Origin: Schwartzia sp. (in: firmicutes)
GTDB taxonomy: Bacteria; Bacillota; Negativicutes; Selenomonadales; Selenomonadaceae
Assembly (NCBI GenBank): GCA_024691625.1
Contig: JAILNL010000179.1
Location: 1-6,953, forward strand
Direction of reading: 5' to 3'
Length of the DNA: 6,953 bases
In this document: one piece after another, positions 1 to 5,723 of the stretch
Layout: each line of letters starts with the position of its first letter
How positions within the stretch are numbered: position 1 is the first letter of the stretch
Translations under genes and position numbers: made by a program
Notes under the pieces: generated by a model
Database searches by the model: none
What the model was told of the DNA's origin: nothing
The model's input: only the letters and a program-made list of their open reading frames with translations

Positions 1-650
1 TTGCTTCCGTAGTTGCGAAGCTTTCTTATTGTTTCTGCAATATCTTCTCTGTCAGTAACCACTGCCCCGGCGTCACCAAAGGCTCCGAGATTTTTCGTCG
101 GGTAGAAGCTGAAGCAGCCGATGGTTCCACAATGACCTGTCATTATCTTTCTATCGTGCGCGCCATGTGATTGAGCACAATCCTCAATTACAGGCAGCCC
201 GTGATTTTCGGCAATCTTAACAATCTTTTCCATATCCGCCGCCTGCCCATAAAGATGAACAACCATGACTGCCTTTGTTTTGGAAGTTATGGCATTCTCC
301 AGCTTTTCCGCGTCCAGGTTATAATATTCATCGGGCTCAACGAATACCGGGTTTGCGCCATTTGCCGTCACCGCCAATGCCGTCGCAATATATGTATTTG
401 CCGGAACAATTACCTCGTCACCTGTTCCTATACCCAGTGCACGAACTGACAAAGTCAGTGCATCAAGTCCTGACGCCACGCCGATACAATGCCTTGCTCC
501 GACGTAATCAGCAAACTCTTTTTCAAAGTCCTCAAGCTCCGGACCAAGTATATACCAGCCCGAACGCAGAACTCTAAGTACTGCTTCTTCATATTCAGTT
601 TGATGAAGCTTAAACTGCCTGTCCAATACAGCTAAATCAATTTTCATCAT
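1..650 (-). CDS. DegT/DnrJ/EryC1-family PLP sugar aminotransferase (FdtB/QdtB-like), C-terminus cut by window edge
   Basis: Predicted PLP-dependent aminotransferase that converts a dTDP-3-keto-6-deoxyhexose, made by the ketoisomerase just upstream, to the 3-amino sugar (Fuc3N or Qui3N type) in the cytoplasm. The reading frame is open from the start codon to the left edge, giving about 216 of the roughly 370 residues usual for the family. Numbered from the ATG at 647: [14 protein letters not shown] (29-42) is the typical N-terminal family signature, VASGLDAL (57-64) the phosphate-binding region, [10 protein letters not shown] (153-162) holds the Asp that contacts the PLP ring nitrogen (D156), and [14 protein letters not shown] (179-192) holds the Schiff-base lysine K185. 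All key residues visible here are intact. Two adjacent ATG codons (650 and 647) are possible starts; both overlap the end of the ketoisomerase gene, by 14 or 11 bases, which suggests translational coupling. The ribosome binding site is weak (GAGA or GGTGAT). Family assignment is firm. The product stereochemistry is inferred from the partner enzyme and is not settled. Confidence 0.93.
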   Translation of the reverse strand, partial: MMKIDLAVLDRQFKLHQTEYEEAVLRVLRSGWYILGPELEDFEKEFADYVGARHCIGVASGLDALTLSVRALGIGTGDEVIVPANTYIATALAVTANGANPVFVEPDEYYNLDAEKLENAITSKTKAVMVVHLYGQAADMEKIVKIAENHGLPVIEDCAQSHGAHDRKIMTGHCGTIGCFSFYPTKNLGAFGDAGAVVTDREDIAETIRKLRNYGS

Positions 651-1056
651 TATCACCGTTCTCTTTTACACGCTTTAAAAATTCATCGTAATCACGTATA
701 TAATCCTTTTCATCGTATACATCTGATGCCAACACCATAAGCACCGCATCAGGAGAAAAATCATACATTTCACGCCACATATTATTAGCGACGTAAAGTC
801 CTTCGTATGGTTTTTCCAGCTGAACGACCTTTTTCTCCCTTCCGTTGTCCAGACGAATCTTGCAGGTGCCATGGATGCAAACAAGAATCTGTTCCAAACT
901 TTTATGGGCATGCTTTCCACGCACAACCCCCGCCACAGTATCGTACATGTAGTAAACACGTTTTATACGAAACGGGATATCGTTAAATTCCTCCAATGCT
1001 ATTAACTGCCCTCGTTCATCGCCGTGGGGCTGAAACATATATTTTATGACCTGCAT
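637..1056 (-). CDS. fdtA: dTDP-4-keto-6-deoxyglucose 3,4-ketoisomerase, FdtA/QdtA-type cupin (WxcM-like)
   Basis: A 139-residue, single-domain cupin, the usual size for FdtA/QdtA. These enzymes move the keto group of dTDP-4-keto-6-deoxy-D-glucose from C4 to C3, making the substrate for a PLP aminotransferase; the next gene is exactly such an enzyme. Family motifs in order: GDERGQL (12-18), [13 protein letters not shown] (27-39), RGKHAHK (46-52) with the paired histidines H49 and H51 that are catalytic in FdtA, LEQILVC (54-60), MWREMYDFS (93-101), and [19 protein letters not shown] near the C-terminus. The start is set by a strong GGAGG (1064-1068) seven bases upstream of ATG. The upstream glycosyltransferase stops only 13 bases before it. 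The 3' end overlaps the aminotransferase start. FdtA and QdtA differ in C4 configuration of the product. This protein has an FdtA-like Arg at 15 but a QdtA-like Arg at 95, so the symbol is a best guess; qdtA is the alternative. Confidence 0.93.
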   Translation of the reverse strand: MQVIKYMFQPHGDERGQLIALEEFNDIPFRIKRVYYMYDTVAGVVRGKHAHKSLEQILVCIHGTCKIRLDNGREKKVVQLEKPYEGLYVANNMWREMYDFSPDAVLMVLASDVYDEKDYIRDYDEFLKRVKENGDNDEN

Positions 1057-1063
1057 TCATTTT

Positions 1064-1068
1064 CCTCC
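1064..1068 (-). promoter_or_regulatory. Strong Shine-Dalgarno for the ketoisomerase gene
   Basis: On the minus strand this reads GGAGG, seven bases before the ATG at 1056. It lies just after the TAA stop of the preceding gene (1070-1072), within the 13-base junction. It is the strongest ribosome binding site in the window and fixes the start of the ketoisomerase. Confidence 0.8.
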
Positions 1069-1069
1069 G

Positions 1070-2794
1070 TTATCGTTTACACCACAGACCGCGCTCATTT
1101 TTATGGCATATACGCTCTAAGACACTCGTATCCTCTGCCCGTTTCATCATATAAGCTACTGAAAGGTCAATTACCTTCTCATAATCCATTTTCCCCATTT
1201 CCTCAAACACTGCACAGCACCACACATAAGTCTCCGGCATAACCTCACCCTCATGCAGCTTTACTGCACGGTTAAATTCACGTACTGCCCAAGGGTACCA
1301 AAGAGAAAAATACCATTCCAGCGTTTCCTTCGAATGGATATACGCCCCATTCAGCCAGGAAAGGACCAAATAATCCAGCCATTCCATCAACGCTCCCAAA
1401 ACCACACCGAGCTTCCCCGAATTTTGTCCTTCGTGCATACGAAAAGCACTGAGTGTATCCTTTAAAAACATGCAAGAATGCCCAGTTCTGCAAATTTCTA
1501 AAAACGTTGAAACATCCGCAAGCTCTGTATCCAGAATTCCGCAATATACACTGACACGATATTTGTGCTCTCCACGCTCCTGCTTGAGAAACTTTTTTCT
1601 CAAGAGCACAGTGGTCAGCTCACCCACCAAATTCGACATCCGTGAAAATATTCCTTCAGCCAGTTGCTCCCCCGACAGAACAGTATCCTGTACAGGCTGC
1701 CAAGGGTTAAATCTTCCAAGAATTTTATCATTTTCATCAATGACATTTCGCGCCGATGTAACAATTCCAAGCTGTTCCTTTAAATCTTCTTCATAACATG
1801 TCATCATACGACTGATTTTCGCCGGATAATATATGTCATCATGAAACAAAAAGCTGATATATTCTCCTTCTGCATGGTCAAGGATAAATTCTATATTCTT
1901 AAGTCCATGTCCACCCAAAGGCTTTTCGTGGTGAAAATACCGAATCTGTGGATATTTATCAAGATACTTTTCCTTTAAAAGCTTCTCTGTATCATCGTTT
2001 GTACTGTCATCCCCAACGACAATTTCCAGATTTTTATACTCCTGTTGAAGAGCACTCAGCAGCGCTTTCTCAAAAAAACTTGGCTGATTATACGTGGGAA
2101 TTAAAATACTTACCAACGGCTGAATCGTTTCTAGATAACGTTCAGAAAAATTCTTTGCTCCGATGATAAAGTTAAGATTTCGCTGTGTTGAATAAAACGA
2201 CGGTTTCTCAAATGTCATCCACGGTTTGTCCTGCAAAGGAACAATACATCTGTACCCATCTTTCCTGTAACGGGTACAAAAAGCCGCCGTTGCGAAATCA
2301 TCCCCAACTGCTTCATCCCACTCTATATCCTGTGATACCGCAACAAACCTTCCGTCAACGCAGTGTACATTCTGCGTCCAAAGAGGATTTTCTCCCAATG
2401 TAACACTACCTTGACTTGAATCCGAAGGTTCATGCTGTACATACATTCCAAATCTTTTTTTACTATTCGTAAAGTTCCCATCCAATGGCATTTCAGATCC
2501 AAATAATCCTACCATTCCAACCTTAGGCAAATATAGAAGATTTACTACCTCATTAATCAAATCTTTATCAAGATTTCTGGCACTCTCATCAATAAACAAA
2601 CGATATTTGGCATTACTCTGCTTCATTCCTGTATTGTATGCCGCCGCTAAATCTCCTCTAGATGCACGTATAATCTGAACATCTACCTGCATCTCTTCGG
2701 GAATATTCAATTTTTGTAATTCGTTAAGCAACCCCTTACAAAGCTGCTCATTCGTTTCACAAACAATTATTGAAATCAATTTTTCATCAAGCAT
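1070..2794 (-). CDS. Two-domain glycosyltransferase: degenerate PF13712-like N-terminal domain plus GT2 domain
   Basis: A 574-residue soluble protein without signal peptide or membrane segments. Residues 1 to about 211 are homologous to the N-terminal domain of the upstream gene (NAKYRLFID here against DAKYKIYVH there; both have a GMKxSxAKY stretch and a later VDG/LDG). The metal-site motif HQDV of the neighbour is replaced by sequence around DESA (69-72), and the WHFYD motif by GDDFA, so this domain is probably not catalytic. A second domain from about 227 is a normal GT-A fold family 2 transferase: VSILIPTYNQ (228-237), IVVGDDSTND (258-267) and FLFHDDIYYP (315-324), where HDD stands in for the DxD metal site. 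Residues about 330-500 resemble the usual GT2 C-terminal half (SAFRMHEGQ, acceptor side), followed by a helical tail. It likely adds one sugar to a growing glycan; donor and acceptor cannot be read from sequence. The ATG start is supported by GGAG seven bases upstream. It is the most AT-rich gene here. Confidence 0.88.
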   Translation of the reverse strand: MLDEKLISIIVCETNEQLCKGLLNELQKLNIPEEMQVDVQIIRASRGDLAAAYNTGMKQSNAKYRLFIDESARNLDKDLINEVVNLLYLPKVGMVGLFGSEMPLDGNFTNSKKRFGMYVQHEPSDSSQGSVTLGENPLWTQNVHCVDGRFVAVSQDIEWDEAVGDDFATAAFCTRYRKDGYRCIVPLQDKPWMTFEKPSFYSTQRNLNFIIGAKNFSERYLETIQPLVSILIPTYNQPSFFEKALLSALQQEYKNLEIVVGDDSTNDDTEKLLKEKYLDKYPQIRYFHHEKPLGGHGLKNIEFILDHAEGEYISFLFHDDIYYPAKISRMMTCYEEDLKEQLGIVTSARNVIDENDKILGRFNPWQPVQDTVLSGEQLAEGIFSRMSNLVGELTTVLLRKKFLKQERGEHKYRVSVYCGILDTELADVSTFLEICRTGHSCMFLKDTLSAFRMHEGQNSGKLGVVLGALMEWLDYLVLSWLNGAYIHSKETLEWYFSLWYPWAVREFNRAVKLHEGEVMPETYVWCCAVFEEMGKMDYEKVIDLSVAYMMKRAEDTSVLERICHKNERGLWCKR

Positions 2795-2801
2795 GTTATT
2801 A

Positions 2802-2805
2802 CTCC
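2802..2805 (-). promoter_or_regulatory. Shine-Dalgarno for the 574-residue glycosyltransferase
   Basis: Reads GGAG on the minus strand with seven bases (TAATAAC) before the ATG at 2794. It sits in the 30-base junction after the upstream stop, which is too short and lacks the dyad needed for a terminator, so readthrough from the upstream gene is expected. Confidence 0.7.
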
Positions 2806-2824
2806 ATATTTTCCAACCAAGAAA

Positions 2825-4873
2825 TCATAATTTTATTACTTCTGCCCCATATCTTTTCCAAAGCTCAGTTTCCGTCGAAATATTCCACGCAATCGCTTTT
2901 TCGAATAGCTTCTGCCCAGCCCGCATACGGACCTGACTCTCGATGCTATACTGTTTTTCAGTCATTTGACCTTTTTCACACAGAAGCTTATCTATTTTAC
3001 CCAGTTCAATTTCTACGAACTTTTCCAGTTTTTTCTCAAGAACCAGTTTTATTATCACATCCTTCACAGAATAGGGCTCTCTCCCGAGTATCGGAAGCAT
3101 CATATCCCACATTTCCCAAAGGTACTTTGCAGCCTCTCCGCTCTTCATAGCCCGATAAACTGCGATAAGAAAGGGTTCTCTGTCCGTATCCTTAGAAAGG
3201 TGTCCCCGATTTACATTCTCGATTACCGCGCACCAAAAGCAGGTCATCTCTTCTAACCGTCTTTCCCACGCCGGATTACCTTCAGGATATTTTTCAATTA
3301 CATCTTTCCAAAATTTTTCCAGGTTTAACTTCTCGCCTCTTCTAATCCATCCCCATGACGGTTGAAGATTAATATTATTACGGTGCTTTATATAATCCCG
3401 GAGGACAGCATGAGTATATAGGGTTAACTTCTCTATCTTTTCCGGAGGCTCATATCCGTACGCTGCAATTAACGGCCACCAAAAGTCACTCTCCACCTGA
3501 CTCCATCCGTGACAGCCAAAGGGGCGCCATCCTTCAGCAAATTTACTGTATACATGGCATACATTTTCCTGCACAGAAAATTCCGATGCAGTTTTAAAGT
3601 CCGCTACAGTAAACTCAACATCTTCACGTTTCCCGCAATATCCGAAGAAAACATCCTCCGCCAGAATAAAGCACGGAAAAAACGGCGTATCCCTGACAAT
3701 GCGGTCAAAGTCATTAAGCACCCTTAAATGCGCGGGAATTCTGCGCAGTGAAAATCCTCCGTTGCCTACTCTTGCATCAATAGCGTGCCAAAAAGGTACA
3801 AATTTACCGACCGGAGCCCCGATGTAATCATAGCCTTTATCGCAAAATTCTTTGAGTCTGTCTGAAAAAACAAAAACATCAAGCTGATATACAAGCATGT
3901 ATTCATATTTACTGAAGCGCTCGTAGTATTCTTTCTGCATCATAAGGCAGCTGTACGATGTAACACTTTGGAACCAGTGATCAGCAAAGCGTTCAACACT
4001 GATATTATCTCCAAGAATTCCGTAGTCAAACTCAAGACTCTCTGGCGCTATAAAAACACGAGGATAGCGTCCAAGCACTGAATTGAGCTGCCGTAGAGAT
4101 ATTTTTTCCTCATACTCTAAATCTTTTTTATACACAGGAATGACAATGACCACAGATTCAGCTTTTTCGCCATTGTTTCCTTTCGCGCAATTGATTGACC
4201 TTAGAAACGGCAGATATTCTTTTAAAAATTTAGTACGTTCCTCGTCATATCCCTTCATGGTATTCATCTTTGCATAGTGATCACAAAGCGGCAAACTTTG
4301 TGGAAGAACAGCTGCTTTGTATCCCTGTTTCAAAAACTCCATGCATTGGGAAACATCATAAAAATGCCAACTGGTGAACACATCTGCCCGCCAGGGGATA
4401 TCATATTGAGTCATAAGAATCAGTCCATCGAGGGCAATGGCCTCCACACATTCCCTGTCATTGCGGTCATACAAATACTCTGCAAAATCGCCAGAAACCC
4501 TGTCACGTATTGAACCAATCTTCTCTCCCTCCCACCATATTCCATTAGTGGGAAGGCTCTTGCTGCCAACTACTCCGAGAATTCCATATTCAGGATGTTT
4601 TTTAAAGGCTTCAACCATGATGTGCAAAAAATTTTTGCTGTTAATCCACACATCCTGATGCACATATATTTTATATTTGGCATCAGAAATTTTCATCCCT
4701 GCCTGGTATCCCTCGGTCATGGATTTGGCATCATGAATCACAACCGATTCCACAGTCATGCCCTCAGGTACACGCAAAGCCTTCCAGGACTCAAGACATT
4801 TGTTATACTGCTCATCATTATTCACACAGCTGATAAAGCATATTTTATTTTCATTAAGCTTTTTTTCGCTCAT
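2825..4873 (-). CDS. Two-domain glycosyltransferase: PF13712-like domain fused to DUF5672-like domain
   Basis: A 682-residue cytoplasmic-looking protein. Residues about 10-225 match the 'glycosyltransferase like family' PF13712 pattern: ICFISCVNN (11-19), GMKISDAKYKIYVHQDVWI (59-77) with the probable metal-binding HQDV at 72-75, GILGVVGSK (97-105), LDGLILM (148-154), SWHFYDVSQC (168-177) and LCDHY (196-200). Residues about 238-460 match DUF5672: VVIVIPVYK (241-249), YMLVYQLDVFVF (325-336), GYDYIGAP (347-354), VGNGGFSLRR (369-378), AEDVFFG (405-411) and FGCHGW (452-457). Both domains keep their signature residues, so the protein may be bifunctional. Residues 480-682 form a helical, Trp- and Lys-rich region that I do not recognise. 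The start has GGGG eight bases upstream and lies 25 bases after the preceding stop. The N-terminal domain is shared with the next gene, suggesting duplication with domain swapping. Sugar donor and linkage are unknown. Confidence 0.88.
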   Translation of the reverse strand: MSEKKLNENKICFISCVNNDEQYNKCLESWKALRVPEGMTVESVVIHDAKSMTEGYQAGMKISDAKYKIYVHQDVWINSKNFLHIMVEAFKKHPEYGILGVVGSKSLPTNGIWWEGEKIGSIRDRVSGDFAEYLYDRNDRECVEAIALDGLILMTQYDIPWRADVFTSWHFYDVSQCMEFLKQGYKAAVLPQSLPLCDHYAKMNTMKGYDEERTKFLKEYLPFLRSINCAKGNNGEKAESVVIVIPVYKKDLEYEEKISLRQLNSVLGRYPRVFIAPESLEFDYGILGDNISVERFADHWFQSVTSYSCLMMQKEYYERFSKYEYMLVYQLDVFVFSDRLKEFCDKGYDYIGAPVGKFVPFWHAIDARVGNGGFSLRRIPAHLRVLNDFDRIVRDTPFFPCFILAEDVFFGYCGKREDVEFTVADFKTASEFSVQENVCHVYSKFAEGWRPFGCHGWSQVESDFWWPLIAAYGYEPPEKIEKLTLYTHAVLRDYIKHRNNINLQPSWGWIRRGEKLNLEKFWKDVIEKYPEGNPAWERRLEEMTCFWCAVIENVNRGHLSKDTDREPFLIAVYRAMKSGEAAKYLWEMWDMMLPILGREPYSVKDVIIKLVLEKKLEKFVEIELGKIDKLLCEKGQMTEKQYSIESQVRMRAGQKLFEKAIAWNISTETELWKRYGAEVIKL

Positions 4874-4880
4874 GCTTCCA

Positions 4881-4885
4881 TCCCC
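4881..4885 (-). promoter_or_regulatory. Probable Shine-Dalgarno for the 682-residue glycosyltransferase
   Basis: Reads GGGGA on the minus strand, with GGGG at 4882-4885 ending eight bases before the ATG at 4873. It is a fair but not perfect match. A second purine run, GGAAG, is too close to the ATG to serve. No other start nearby is better placed. Confidence 0.5.
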
Positions 4886-4898
4886 AAATATTTATCTA

Positions 4899-5723
4899 TC
4901 ATAAGTCCCGTAAATTTTCCCAAAATATCTCTTTCCAAACTATTGTCTGTTCCACAAAGGATTTCAGATACGCCTCGTCTATATGCTCATTACCGCACAG
5001 CTTTTTAAGCTCTGCACGATTCTCTTCCAAATCTATACCGTATTCAATGCGCCGGAGGAGCGTTACGAGTTTCCGGCGTATTACCGGCGTATAATGCGCC
5101 TTAAGCGCAGCAATTTCACTCATTGACCGGCGCGCCATTACCAGCCAGTTTTCCGTATTCATGTCTTCTCTGTCTGAAAACCCTGCCTGTTCAAATTCAT
5201 CAAGCAGCCCATCCGGCCCAGGATTTTTTTCCGGCAAAAATGATACTTCCTTGTAAAATGACGCGTAAAGAAGTGTCCCAAAATCCTCCCGTGCAAACAG
5301 TCTGTGCGCCAAAGCGTAAAAATGACCGTCACGAAGGTTATCCAAGATTTTCCACCAGCGGATATTTTCAAAGCTCGTCAGAAGAGCTCCTGTCTGCTTT
5401 ATGAATCTGCTGAAGCCTGCCGCAATGTCCTGCGGATTCCCTGCACATTCAAGAAGATGCTCGGAAAGTATATAGTCAAACTTCTCTGCAGGAAACGGCA
5501 ATGGTGTCTCCGTGTAATCCAGAACTGTCCACGAAACATCAATCTCCTTCCACTCCGCTTCCCCAGGAGCTTCAGAATTCACTGTAACTGCATACAACTG
5601 CGCATTTGGAAAAGCTCTGCGGAGCTGAGGAAGATACTCAATGCTTTCCACAACCAGAATTGAGATATATTCTTCCGATGGCTGCATGAACTGCATAAGT
5701 CCGAATTTTGTCAGCTTTTTCAT
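4899..5723 (-). CDS. Class I methyltransferase-like protein with degenerate SAM motif
   Basis: A 274-residue soluble protein. The middle resembles a Methyltransf_11-type Rossmann domain: a first strand and helix at ISILVVESIEYLPQL (about 20-34), then LPFPAEKFDYILSEHLLEC (75-93), which is the post-motif strand with the usual 'F-D-x-I-x-S-E-H-x-L-E' pattern, then an AAGFSRFIKQTGALL stretch like the helix-strand that follows it in such enzymes. However, the glycine-rich motif I (normally E/DxGxGxG) is absent: VVES stands in its place. It may be an inactive or structural relative, or bind SAM unusually. Residues about 200-274 are a charged helical tail (LLRRIEYGIDLEENR). The start is ATG at 5723, overlapping the upstream TGA as ATGA, with GGGGTG six bases upstream; an in-frame GTG at 5732 would add three residues but lies inside that ribosome binding site. 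A sugar-methylating or assembly role in the glycan operon is inferred only from context. Confidence 0.78.
   Translation of the reverse strand: MKKLTKFGLMQFMQPSEEYISILVVESIEYLPQLRRAFPNAQLYAVTVNSEAPGEAEWKEIDVSWTVLDYTETPLPFPAEKFDYILSEHLLECAGNPQDIAAGFSRFIKQTGALLTSFENIRWWKILDNLRDGHFYALAHRLFAREDFGTLLYASFYKEVSFLPEKNPGPDGLLDEFEQAGFSDREDMNTENWLVMARRSMSEIAALKAHYTPVIRRKLVTLLRRIEYGIDLEENRAELKKLCGNEHIDEAYLKSFVEQTIVWKEIFWENLRDL
5720..5723 (-). other. ATGA stop/start overlap (translational coupling)
   Basis: The TGA stop of the GT41 gene (5720-5722) and the ATG of the methyltransferase-like gene (5721-5723) share two bases. This arrangement usually means the same ribosome terminates and restarts, keeping the two products at a fixed ratio. 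That would support a shared role, though this is inference. Confidence 0.7.

Noticed and set aside
446..458. Small inverted repeat CTGAC-AAA-GTCAG
   Set aside because: A five-base stem inside the aminotransferase coding region, without a T-run or junction; likely chance from codons in a conserved protein segment.
171..577. Plus-strand open frames of 92 and 100 codons
   Set aside because: They lie opposite the aminotransferase, whose frame is open throughout and holds the PLP lysine and other family motifs.
675..959. 94-codon minus-strand frame inside the ketoisomerase gene
   Set aside because: Out-of-frame shadow of a gene with clear cupin motifs; its translation resembles nothing I know.
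2795..2824. Possible terminator or promoter between the two large glycosyltransferase genes
   Set aside because: Only 30 bases, with no dyad or T-run and a ribosome binding site inside it; no room for a -35/-10 pair separate from coding sequence.
2770..3256. Overlapping plus-strand open frames of 126 and 96 codons
   Set aside because: Antisense to coding sequence, rich in Phe/Ser/Pro as expected for the complement of Lys/Glu-rich genes, with no family resemblance.
4595..5008. 137-codon open frame on the plus strand
   Set aside because: It is antisense to the 682-residue and methyltransferase-like genes, spans their junction, has no recognisable domain, and the minus-strand genes there have family motifs and ribosome binding sites.
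5073..5093. Repeated CCGGCGTAT units
   Set aside because: Two imperfect copies within the coding sequence of the methyltransferase-like gene, encoding part of its Arg-rich tail; too few and too short to be a repeat element.
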